In this document: positions 1 to 5,047 of the stretch, one piece after another
Numbering within the stretch: the stretch's first letter is position 1
Layout of the letters: every line of letters starts with the position of its first letter
From: Spirochaetaceae bacterium
GTDB lineage: Bacteria; Spirochaetota; Spirochaetia; Sphaerochaetales; Sphaerochaetaceae
Assembly (NCBI GenBank): GCA_016649775.1
Contig: JAENWY010000127.1
Coordinates: 1 to 6,829 of the forward strand
Reading direction: 5' to 3'
DNA: 6,829 nt
Program-made: the position numbers and the translations under genes
The notes under the pieces: generated by a model
Told to the model about the DNA's origin: nothing
The model's database searches: none
The model's input: the letters and a program-made list of their open reading frames with translations, nothing else

Positions 1-105
1 ATATCAATTTGAATGTTACTTAATATTAGTATTTGATTATATTATGTAACATATTACTTTTAAGTACCCAAGGATGCCGTTACAGCCTCATATTAAAATA
101 CTAAC

Positions 106-303
106 TTACCTTTTCGGGGGGATAGGCAAAAACACCCTATTAGATATCTCATTAAGATCTTTTCTATAAAAAATGTCCTTAAATTTAAAACTTTCTAATG
201 TTCCCAAAGGATATAAATAAGGGTAGCCACAACTTTCGAGTCCTGCCAGATGTCCTATATGTGGCTCTACTCCTACAGTTACATAAATGAATATGAATTT
301 CAT
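106..303 (-). CDS. Doubtful small ORF of 65 codons, no recognised family
   Basis: I do not recognise this 65-residue ORF. It starts at an ATG and has a hydrophobic N-terminus (MKFIFIYVTVG), a Gly/Pro/Tyr-containing centre (ESCGYPYLYPLGT) and a short basic C-terminus ending PPKR. The sequence just upstream of the start has only a weak GGA as a possible ribosome binding site, and I see no convincing promoter on this strand. It could be a degraded gene end or chance. In favour of coding, its composition is less A+T-driven than the surrounding DNA. It is oriented away from the passenger block that follows. Confidence 0.25.
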   Translation of the reverse strand: MKFIFIYVTVGVEPHIGHLAGLESCGYPYLYPLGTLESFKFKDIFYRKDLNEISNRVFLPIPPKR

Positions 304-377
304 GCGATTCCGAATTTTACAACAGGGTCGGTAACGTAGTGTACAAATTCTGTTTGCTATTTTTGAAAATTAATCCA

Positions 378-405
378 TTGACAAATGCCCCTAGCATGTT
401 ATAAT
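378..405 (+). promoter_or_regulatory. Strong sigma-A-type promoter with extended -10
   Basis: A perfect TTGACA at 378-383 is followed by a 16-bp spacer and a perfect TATAAT at 400-405. A TG at 397-398 gives the extended -10 form TGTTATAAT. It is the best promoter in the window. Transcription would begin near 412, read the small ORF at 461-628 and then meet the terminator at 685-720. The DAHP synthase lies beyond that terminator and has no equally clear promoter of its own, so read-through from here may matter for it. Confidence 0.85.
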
Positions 406-460
406 ATTTAAAAATTAAAGAATTTACAGATACTAATCTAAACTTTTGTGAGGTATTATT

Positions 461-628
461 ATGAAAAATATCATTATTAAAGGAATCAATAAAAAAGTAT
501 ATTTTTATTTTAGCTGGGGCTATCGTTATTTTAGCGTTGGTTACTTTTTGTGCAAAAAAATATATAAGGTTTCTTTAAATAATGAGTTTAGGAATAAAAC
601 TATAATACCGGCTTATGCTGATTTATAG
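461..628 (+). CDS. 55-aa ORF rich in Tyr/Phe/Trp: leader peptide or frameshifted membrane peptide
   Basis: This ORF starts at an ATG eight bases after a GAGG ribosome binding site (449-452) and lies directly behind the strong promoter. Residues 14-29 hold ten aromatics in sixteen positions (VYFYFSWGYRYFSVGYF spans residues 13-29), resembling leader peptides of phenylalanine and tyrosine attenuators; the next intact gene makes the first aromatic-pathway enzyme. There is a competing reading. Skipping one T of the run at 502-506 gives a classic membrane segment, ILAGAIVILALVTFC, and a compensating shift in the A-run near 554-560 returns to the C-terminal frame. It could therefore be a frameshifted small membrane protein whose alternate frame merely looks aromatic. 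The sequence alone does not decide. That it is transcribed and translated is well supported; its role is not. Confidence 0.5.
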   Translation: MKNIIIKGINKKVYFYFSWGYRYFSVGYFLCKKIYKVSLNNEFRNKTIIPAYADL

Positions 629-650
629 AAAGTAAACTAAGTCTGTACGC

Positions 651-711
651 AAGGAAGACTCATTATAAGGGTTTTTCTCTTTTTAAAAGGAAGACCCATT
701 ATAAGGGGTCT
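651..711 (+). repeat. Imperfect tandem duplication of a terminator arm
   Basis: Bases 651-671 (starting AAGGAAGACTCATTATAAGG) recur at 687-707 (starting AAGGAAGACCCATTATAAGG) with only one or two differences. The copies create four mutually pairable segments: 1 at 651-661, 2 at 669-679, 3 at 685-697 and 4 at 706-718. Segment 1 can pair with 2, 2 with 3 (GGGTTTTTCT with AGGAAGACCC), and 3 with 4, which is the terminator. This 1:2/2:3/3:4 layout is that of an attenuator, but it also arises automatically when a hairpin is duplicated and one copy decays. Confidence 0.6.
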
Positions 712-720
712 TCCTTTTTT
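685..720 (+). terminator. Intrinsic terminator ahead of the DAHP synthase
   Basis: A 13-bp perfect stem pairs AAAAGGAAGACCC (685-697) with GGGTCTTCCTTTT (706-718) around an 8-base loop, and a T-run ends the structure. It should stop transcripts from the 378-405 promoter 57 bases after the small ORF and 80 bases before the DAHP synthase start. Its 5' arm can alternatively be captured by the upstream segment at 669-678, which is why it may be a conditional terminator. Confidence 0.85.
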
Positions 721-799
721 TATAATTCTTTATAACAAATTATTAGGCAACCGCATTATTAGAAGTAAGATTGAAATAATATTTTAGGAGGAATTTTAC

Positions 800-1813
800 A
801 TGGTAATTGTAATGAAACCAAATGCAAAAAAAGATCAAATTTTAGCTATTAAGAAAAAATTAGAGGCATTAGGTTGCATTGTTCATGTTTCAAATGGAGA
901 AACCCACTGCGTTCTAGGACTCGTTGGGGACACTAGTACAATAAACGAAAGCCAAATTGAAGCAGAGGAATGTGTTGATAAGGTTATGAGAGTTCAGGCT
1001 CCTTATAAAAGAGGTAATAGACTTTTCCATCCAGATGATTCAATAATAAAGGTAGATAATCTAACTATCGGTGGAAAAGAACTATCAATAATAGCTGGCC
1101 CTTGTGCTGTGGAAAGTGAAGAGCAATTAATACATATTGCAAAAGATGTTAAAAGAGCAGGTGCTAATTTCCTAAGAGGAGGAGGTTATAAACCAAGAAC
1201 ATCCCCATATAGCTTCCAAGGAATGGAGGAAGAAGGGTTAAGAATATTATTAGAAGCAAAAAAAATAACAGGTCTTCCAATTGTAACTGAAGTTATGAGT
1301 GTAGAGCTCGTTGATAAAATATCACAATATGCAGATGTTTTGCAAATTGGAGCTAGAAATATGCAGAACTTCGATCTTTTAAAGGAAGTTGGAAGATGTA
1401 ATAAGACAATACTTTTAAAAAGAGGTATGAGTGCAACAATTGAAGAACTTCTTATGTCTGCGGAGTACATAATGTCTGAGGGTAATGAGAACGTAGTTTT
1501 ATGTGAGAGAGGAATTAGAACATTTGAAACTTTCACTAGAAATACTTTAGATTTAAGTTCAATTCCTGTGCTTAAGAAACTAAGTCATTTACCAGTTATT
1601 GTAGATCCAAGTCACGCAGCTGGTAAATGGTGGTTAGTAGAATCACTTGCAAAAGCCGCTATAGCAGTAGGTGCCGATGGTCTTGAAATTGAGGTACATT
1701 ATGACCCTACTAATGCTTTTAGTGATGGACCTCAATCATTAAAACCAGAGAAATTTGAGGCGCTTATGGATTCTATAAGAGTAATTGCAAAAACACAAAA
1801 TAGAATAGTTTAA
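800..1813 (+). CDS. aroF: 3-deoxy-7-phosphoheptulonate (DAHP) synthase, type I-beta with regulatory domain
   Basis: This cytosolic enzyme condenses phosphoenolpyruvate with erythrose 4-phosphate, the first step of the shikimate pathway to Phe, Tyr and Trp. The 337 residues match the I-beta form with an N-terminal ferredoxin-like domain (about residues 1-66, starting MVIVMKPNA), which in Thermotoga maritima binds Tyr/Phe for feedback control. The TIM-barrel follows: GPCAVES at 100-106, LRGGGYKPRTS at 125-135, LLKRGMS at 205-211 and DPSHAAG at 269-275. The metal ligands of the family are all present: C102, H272, E298 and D309. The enzyme should be intact and active. An AGGAGG at 786-791 sits 8 bases before the ATG; the second Met (codon 5) is less well placed. 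I see no strong promoter between the upstream terminator and this gene. It is followed by an apparent tyrA stub, suggesting capture from a chromosomal aro cluster. Confidence 0.96.
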   Translation: MVIVMKPNAKKDQILAIKKKLEALGCIVHVSNGETHCVLGLVGDTSTINESQIEAEECVDKVMRVQAPYKRGNRLFHPDDSIIKVDNLTIGGKELSIIAGPCAVESEEQLIHIAKDVKRAGANFLRGGGYKPRTSPYSFQGMEEEGLRILLEAKKITGLPIVTEVMSVELVDKISQYADVLQIGARNMQNFDLLKEVGRCNKTILLKRGMSATIEELLMSAEYIMSEGNENVVLCERGIRTFETFTRNTLDLSSIPVLKKLSHLPVIVDPSHAAGKWWLVESLAKAAIAVGADGLEIEVHYDPTNAFSDGPQSLKPEKFEALMDSIRVIAKTQNRIV

Positions 1814-1825
1814 GATGGGGTAAAT

Positions 1826-1873
1826 TTGGAGTGTACTGACTTTAATATTACAATTGTAGGATTAGCATCTTAA
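1826..1873 (+). pseudogene. tyrA: Probable N-terminal stub of prephenate dehydrogenase (tyrA)
   Basis: Thirteen bases after the DAHP synthase stop, a TTG-started frame reads LECTDFNITIVGLAS and then stops. NITIVGL matches the start of the Rossmann fold of TyrA, where the family continues into a GLIGGS-type glycine loop. Here the glycine loop is lost. Further on, in another frame (about 1971-2004), NVNLKYTLEKGY weakly resembles the next part of the same fold, so the gene may be decayed rather than cleanly cut. In clostridial aro clusters, as I recall them, tyrA directly follows this type of DAHP synthase, which makes the position telling. The match is short, so confidence is moderate. Confidence 0.5.
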
Positions 1874-1929
1874 ACTAAGATAAAAGTTCAATGCAGGTTA
1901 CTGTATTTAGGCTGCAGACACATAGCCGT

Positions 1930-1999
1930 AAACCTATGAACCCCATATATTGTATATGTGGTATGGTTTCTAATGTAAATTTAAAATATACATTAGAGA
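1930..1999 (+). other. Two adjacent RNA hairpins upstream of the acetyltransferase
   Basis: The first hairpin pairs AAACC (1930-1934) with GGTTT (1965-1969), then ACC with GGT, then CATATA (1944-1949) with TATATG (1953-1958), with internal loops. The second pairs CTAATGTA (1970-1977) with TACATTAG (1989-1996) perfectly. Neither ends in a long T-run, so they are not obvious terminators. They lie just before the ribosome binding site of a 22-codon leader ORF, where they could affect translation or RNA stability of the acetyltransferase message. Confidence 0.45.
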
Positions 2000-2013
2000 A
2001 GGGGTATCGTAAA

Positions 2014-2082
2014 ATGCACAAAAGAATTAAGATTCATAAAAAACATAGTAGGGAGAATAGATATGAGTATAAGATTGGCTGA
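2014..2082 (+). CDS. Basic 22-aa leader ORF overlapping the acetyltransferase start
   Basis: An ATG at 2014 follows AAGGGG (1999-2004) at a 9-base spacing and opens a 22-residue peptide, MHKRIKIHKKHSRENRYEYK then IG, very rich in Lys, Arg and His. It ends 20 bases inside the acetyltransferase gene, in another frame, so ribosomes on it would pass over that gene's start site at 2063. The same frame is open upstream to an ATG at 1891, but that one lacks a good ribosome binding site. It may be a translational-coupling leader, or simply an open stretch in decayed tyrA sequence. I do not assign a function to the peptide itself. Confidence 0.3.
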   Translation: MHKRIKIHKKHSRENRYEYKIG

Positions 2083-2554
2083 ATATAAAGACTTAGAAGC
2101 GTTGGTGGAAATATATAATCAAGCAATTGTAACACATCGTTGTACTGCAGATATGGATGTATTCTCAGTAGAGGAAAGAATTTCATGGTTTGAGGAACAT
2201 CAATCATTAGAGTATCCGATTTATGTATACATAGTTGATAATAAAGTTGTAGGATATTTATATTTTACTGGCTATCGTCCAGATAGAAGAGCTTTGAGTT
2301 ATACTGCTGAAATTAGTTATTATATTCATAATGGCTATCAAAGACAGGGAATAGGAACAAAATTAATGGAATTTACAATTAAAAAGGGTAAAGAATTGAA
2401 CTTCAAAAATTTACTTGCAATATTGTTAGACTGTAATCTTCCAAGTATAAAGTTACTCGAAAAATTTGCATTTAAAGAATGGGGTTGTCTACCTGGAGTT
2501 GCCGATTTTGATGGAGAAATATGTTCACATCTATATTATGGATTAAAGATATAA
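2063..2554 (+). CDS. GNAT-family N-acetyltransferase, phosphinothricin acetyltransferase-like
   Basis: This is a 163-residue cytosolic acetyl-CoA-dependent acetyltransferase. The acetyl-CoA loop (motif A) is QRQGIG at 93-98, inside GYQRQGIGTKLM. Before it, YRPDRRALSYTAEISYYIH (71-89) follows the pattern of the PAT/bar/YwnH group, where the Glu (E83 here) is the proposed catalytic residue. Motif B, CNLPSIKLLEKFAF, spans 124-137. The length is normal, and the start is set by AGGGAG at 2050-2055, 7 bases before the ATG. Relatives acetylate phosphinothricin, methionine sulfoximine or related amino acids; others are uncharacterised, so the substrate is unknown. As plasmid cargo it may protect against a toxic amino-acid analogue. 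A basic leader ORF overlaps its start, and a terminator follows 35 bases after the stop. Confidence 0.9.
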   Translation: MSIRLAEYKDLEALVEIYNQAIVTHRCTADMDVFSVEERISWFEEHQSLEYPIYVYIVDNKVVGYLYFTGYRPDRRALSYTAEISYYIHNGYQRQGIGTKLMEFTIKKGKELNFKNLLAILLDCNLPSIKLLEKFAFKEWGCLPGVADFDGEICSHLYYGLKI

Positions 2555-2588
2555 TTCGAGTATTTGAAATTGAAGATTATAAAAGTAA

Positions 2589-2625
2589 AATGTCGTGAAA
2601 TAATAAACTTCACGACGTTGTTTAT
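2589..2625 (+). terminator. Terminator after the acetyltransferase gene
   Basis: GTCGTGAA (2592-2599) pairs perfectly with TTCACGAC (2609-2616) around a 9-base loop. The stem extends outward through a G-U pair and two A-U pairs, and is followed by the T-rich tract GTTTATAATTT. It begins 35 bases after the acetyltransferase stop. The tail is not a pure T-run, so efficiency may be moderate, with the stronger bidirectional hairpin at 2665-2700 as a back-up. Confidence 0.65.
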
Positions 2626-2664
2626 AATTTGAATCACTCAACATAATAAGCTGTTATATGGAAC

Positions 2665-2700
2665 CAAAAAAGCCACCGTAAAAATACTGTGGCTTTTTTG
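2665..2700. terminator. Bidirectional intrinsic terminator between convergent genes
   Basis: CAAAAAAGCCAC and GTGGCTTTTTTG form a 12-bp stem, continued by GTA/TAC across one mismatch and closed by a short A loop. Because the stem ends in A-runs on one side and T-runs on the other, it can stop transcription from both directions: plus-strand reading from the acetyltransferase and minus-strand reading from the small coiled-coil gene, which ends 22 bases away. Confidence 0.9.
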
Positions 2701-2722
2701 ATAATCTACAATGAATGTATTA

Positions 2723-3079
2723 TTATACTGGTCTACGTTCTAATACTTTTATTTTAATTTCATGTTTCCCAGTAACCTCTTCAAGTACCTCAACAATTTC
2801 TTTAACCTGTTTTATATCACTCGAAACATTTTTTATTGCAGTTTCTGATATATCCATTTTTTCCAATATCACATTATCGCTAACTTTAAATAATCGTTCT
2901 TGTTGTTCTCCGTGTGCTTGATGCAGTTCACCCAAGGTAATAATTTTGGTTTTTATTTCTTCTTGTACTAATTCAATTTTATTAAGTCTATTATTCATGC
3001 TACATAATGAACCTTTTATTTCTGTTTGACCTTCTGTTAACTTAACCAATATCTCCATTATATCATCATTACTCGCCAT
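2723..3079 (-). CDS. Small coiled-coil protein, function unknown
   Basis: I do not recognise this 118-residue protein. It is charged and soluble, with no signal peptide or membrane segment. Most of it (about residues 8-45 and 55-112) shows the heptad pattern of a coiled coil, with hydrophobic I/L/V positions among E, K and Q. The start is well supported: GAGGTGAT (3085-3092) lies 5 bases before the ATG. It begins 51 bases after the stop of the upstream ribbon-helix-helix/coiled-coil gene, on the same strand, and ends at the bidirectional terminator. The two probably form an operon, although a TATAAT at 3101-3106 could give it a weak promoter of its own (the -35 is poor). Pairing with another coiled-coil protein suggests it may be its partner or an adaptor. 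That is inference. Confidence 0.75.
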   Translation of the reverse strand: MASNDDIMEILVKLTEGQTEIKGSLCSMNNRLNKIELVQEEIKTKIITLGELHQAHGEQQERLFKVSDNVILEKMDISETAIKNVSSDIKQVKEIVEVLEEVTGKHEIKIKVLERRPV

Positions 3080-3130
3080 TTTTTATCACCTCATTTTTAT
3101 ATTATATCATCTTTTTATAACCTTTAATAA

Positions 3131-4060
3131 TTATTTTTTTTGTGCTGCTGCATTATCTTTTTTGACTCTTGGAGTTGGTTTCTTCTTCTCTAACTCTTCT
3201 AATAGTGATTTATATTTACTTTGATATTCTTGTATCTCAGCATTATGTTTCAATTGATTTTGGTTTAGTTGCTCCTGTTGTTCCTTTTGTAATTTTAATA
3301 ATGCCTTATCCATTGTTATACTTGCCTTGTCCTTTAACTGCTGAATATCTTCCATATGTTTATCCTTTAATTGCTCTTGGCTCTTAGTCAATCCATTAAT
3401 AGACTTCTCATGATCTTCTTTTAAGTTAACAATGTCTTTGCTTAAATTGTTAACAGTAAAATCCTTGTCTTTAATGCTATCTTTTAATTCAATATTTTTA
3501 GATTCAATCTCTGCAAGTGACTTTTTATACTGTTCCACTTCAATTTTATATTGTTTATATTCTTCAAGTATACCTGTTAATGTATCATTTTTGCCTTGGT
3601 ATTCCTTAATAATAGTTAGTTTATCCTGGGCACTTTCTTGTAATTGATTATGTTGCTCCTTTAATGATGTATTATCTTTGCTTAAAATTATTAACTTTTC
3701 CTCATTCATTGAATTTAATAGGGTTACTGAATCAATTTCATTTTGTAAATCGCTAACTTTATCTTTATATATTTGCAAATTCTTTTGGCTATTCTCTGAA
3801 ATATCATCCTTTTGACTCTCCAACTTATCAATGATGTCTATAAATGCTTGTTGTATTTTGTTTGTATATCCCTCTAATACATCAATATCTCCTACCAAAT
3901 TAATATTTTTTACTTTTCCTTTGTTTAACTCATATAAATTTAATAATGTATTAAGAAAGTCTTTATTATTTTTACCTTCTTCACCTACAAACTCATCAAA
4001 TCTTTTACGTCCTTCCGTATCAAGCCTAATTCCTAATACTGTACTTTTCTCATCTGCCAT
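3131..4060 (-). CDS. Ribbon-helix-helix DNA-binding protein with long coiled coil, candidate plasmid segregation factor
   Basis: The 309 residues divide into three parts. Residues 4-46 look like a ribbon-helix-helix unit: a strand (STVLGIRLD, 6-14), helix one (TEGRKRFDEFVGEEG, 15-29) and helix two (NKDFLNTLLNLYEL, 32-45). Residues 65-292 are an almost unbroken coiled coil rich in K, E, Q and L. The tail (293-309) is basic, PTPRVKK then DNAAAQKK. A DNA-binding head with a long coiled coil recalls single-protein partition or stability factors such as staphylococcal pSK1 Par and KfrA, although those use helix-turn-helix heads. No ParA-type ATPase is present. GGGAGGT lies 9 bases before the ATG. 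Its leader carries palindromes and repeated GTTAACA motifs that it may bind, both as operator and as centromere. A structural or regulatory role is also possible. Confidence 0.75.
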   Translation of the reverse strand: MADEKSTVLGIRLDTEGRKRFDEFVGEEGKNNKDFLNTLLNLYELNKGKVKNINLVGDIDVLEGYTNKIQQAFIDIIDKLESQKDDISENSQKNLQIYKDKVSDLQNEIDSVTLLNSMNEEKLIILSKDNTSLKEQHNQLQESAQDKLTIIKEYQGKNDTLTGILEEYKQYKIEVEQYKKSLAEIESKNIELKDSIKDKDFTVNNLSKDIVNLKEDHEKSINGLTKSQEQLKDKHMEDIQQLKDKASITMDKALLKLQKEQQEQLNQNQLKHNAEIQEYQSKYKSLLEELEKKKPTPRVKKDNAAAQKK

Positions 4061-4081
4061 TATAAAAATACCTCCCGTTTA

Positions 4082-4097
4082 ATTGTGTTAACACAAT
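4082..4097. promoter_or_regulatory. 16-bp perfect palindrome, candidate operator
   Basis: ATTGTGTTAACACAAT is a perfect palindrome lying just upstream of the ribosome binding site of the ribbon-helix-helix gene and abutting the parS-like site, with which it shares base 4097. Its centre GTTAACA is one of three such motifs in this leader (4087-4093, 4126-4132, 4150-4156). Ribbon-helix-helix dimers typically bind short repeated or palindromic motifs, so this is a candidate autoregulatory or centromere site. Confidence 0.6.
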
Positions 4098-4112
4098 GTT
4101 TCACGTGAAACG
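4097..4112. other. parS-like site (chromosomal ParB/Spo0J type)
   Basis: TGTTTCACGTGAAACG contains GTTTCACGTGAAAC (4098-4111), a perfect 14-bp palindrome identical to the core of chromosomal parS sites bound by ParB/Spo0J across bacteria. Only the last base of the 16-bp consensus (A expected, G here) differs. An exact 14-mer is not expected by chance in a few kilobases. No parA or parB is seen in this window, so the protein that reads it is either the host's ParB or is encoded outside the window. The site lies in the untranslated leader of the coiled-coil gene, where bound ParB could also affect expression. Confidence 0.75.
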
Positions 4113-4125
4113 TTGGTATAACTAC

Positions 4126-4156
4126 GTTAACAAATGTTTACACAGTATTGTTAACA
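4126..4156. repeat. GTTAACA motifs in the coiled-coil gene leader
   Basis: GTTAACA occurs at 4126-4132 and 4150-4156, and a third copy is the centre of the palindrome at 4082-4097. Start-to-start spacings are 39 and 24 bases. The 4150 copy sits at the expected transcription start of the minus-strand promoter. The pattern suits repression by the ribbon-helix-helix protein encoded downstream, but no binding is shown by sequence alone. Confidence 0.5.
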
Positions 4157-4163
4157 TATATTT

Positions 4164-4192
4164 ATTATATATCACTATAAAGTCTTTTGCAA
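4164..4192 (-). promoter_or_regulatory. Promoter of the coiled-coil operon
   Basis: On the minus strand, TTGCAA (4187-4192) is followed by a 17-bp spacer and a perfect TATAAT (4164-4169). Transcription would start near 4157 and leave a leader of nearly 100 bases holding the GTTAACA motifs, the parS-like site and the 16-bp palindrome before the ribbon-helix-helix gene. Confidence 0.75.
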
Positions 4193-4249
4193 TGTGTTTT
4201 TGAAGCTTTCAAGCTCATAACTAGATTATATATTAAATACCCTGATAAA

Positions 4250-4289
4250 AATAAAAAAGTAACTCGAATAATTAAATTCAAATTACTTT
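4250..4289 (-). terminator. Terminator of the mobilization operon
   Basis: Read on the minus strand, AAAGTAA and TTACTTT form a 7-bp outer stem, with an internal loop and a GAAT/ATTC inner stem, followed by TTTATTTTT. It lies about 150 bases downstream of the last mobilization gene and just before the promoter of the coiled-coil operon, so it separates the two minus-strand units. Confidence 0.6.
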
Positions 4290-4327
4290 ATATTCTTATT
4301 TTTTAGTAATACTATTCCTTTTATCTT

Positions 4328-4425
4328 CCCCACGAAGTGAAAAGGCAGCTAATAAATTATTGTATATATAAAACTTCGGCTGCCGTGGCAGGCAACACTG
4401 GCGATTATAACTAACATTTGCCACC
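4328..4425. other. Structured G+C-richer island between operons, function unknown
   Basis: This non-coding stretch is less A+T-rich than its surroundings and dense in inverted repeats: CCAC (4330-4333) with GTGG (4385-4388), GGCAGC (4344-4349) with GCTGCC (4379-4384), CTGCC with GGCAG (4380-4391), and GGCAA (4391-4395) with TTGCC (4418-4422). Some of these pairings exclude each other. On the minus strand it would be the 3' untranslated part of the mobilization message. It could instead be a small RNA or a single-strand initiation site. No ORF is convincing here. Confidence 0.4.
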
Positions 4426-4441
4426 CTACTTCTGTTTTAAA

Positions 4442-5047
4442 TTATTTTTTTAAGTATAAGAGGATTAAAAATATAGGTGTTAATCCAAGATTTATGTATA
4501 CAAGCCAATCAATTATCTTCTTTCGCTCAAAATAGCTTTTAGATCGATTCTTAGCACTATCTTGAATCTCTTGACACTTCTGTATCGTTTCGGTAGTTGC
4601 GTTGCTTATAAGCTTTGTATTATCTCTAAAAATATCTAATATATGCTTATAAATCTTATTAAGCATATTATAATTATCATCGTTCAATTTCTTCAATGTT
4701 TTTTCGCACTTTTGACTTAATTCGTTTAGTTGTTGATCTATTCCCTGGTTCAACATCTCGTTGCTTGTTTTCAACTCCTGGACTTGTTTTTGGGTTAGGT
4801 CGTAATTTTTCATTATCTCTTCTAGTTTTTCGTTTAGGATTTTCTTTGACTCCTTGTTCAATTCCTCGTATTGTAGCCTCGATGTCTCCAAGCTCTCTTT
4901 TAGAAGTGTGTTTTCGTACTCCATTCTCGCCTTCATGCTCTGCTCTTGTAGTTTGGTTAACTGCTGGTCCTGTTCCCCTTGAATTATCTCCTTGGGCTTT
5001 ATTTGCTCGTTCTCCTCTAATTTCTGTATCTTGTCTAATAAACTCAT
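4442..5047 (-). CDS. MobB-like coiled-coil protein with C-terminal membrane anchor, overlapping the relaxase gene
   Basis: This 201-residue protein begins inside the relaxase gene, in another frame, and shares about 370 bases with it before running on alone. Residues 1-130 are a charged coiled coil; 179-199 form one membrane span (IIDWLVYINLGLTPIFLILL), leaving only a few residues after it: a tail-anchored layout with most of the protein in the cytoplasm. AAGGAGG (5057-5063) lies 9 bases before the ATG, so translation is well supported. ColE1-type plasmids carry mobB (mbeB) entirely inside mobA out of frame, with a membrane segment, and it stabilises the relaxosome and links it to the transfer machinery. 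By position and architecture this is probably the analogue, though sequence homology to MobB is not claimed. The relaxase tail in the overlap is Arg/Lys-rich and apparently disordered, as expected of a second frame. Confidence 0.8.
   Translation of the reverse strand: MSLLDKIQKLEENEQIKPKEIIQGEQDQQLTKLQEQSMKARMEYENTLLKESLETSRLQYEELNKESKKILNEKLEEIMKNYDLTQKQVQELKTSNEMLNQGIDQQLNELSQKCEKTLKKLNDDNYNMLNKIYKHILDIFRDNTKLISNATTETIQKCQEIQDSAKNRSKSYFERKKIIDWLVYINLGLTPIFLILLYLKK

Noticed and set aside
13..52. ATGTTAC/GTAACAT inverted repeat at the left edge
   Set aside because: Seven base pairs separated by 26 bases of A+T-rich DNA is not distinguishable from chance.
326..345. Possible T-box-like motif (AGGGTCGGTAACGTAG)
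   Set aside because: It only loosely resembles the T-box consensus, lies upstream of the promoter at 378-405 and lacks a specifier stem, so it would not be in the transcript.
1186..1536. 116-codon minus-strand ORF
   Set aside because: It lies wholly inside the well-supported DAHP synthase gene on the opposite strand and shows no family motif or ribosome binding site.
1891..2082. 63-codon ORF between the DAHP synthase and the acetyltransferase
   Set aside because: The ATG at 1891 has no ribosome binding site. The frame appears to be decayed tyrA sequence, and only its last 22 codons have a usable start.
3169..4082. Three plus-strand ORFs of 71-83 codons
   Set aside because: All are antisense to the long coiled-coil gene and have no start signals or recognisable domains.
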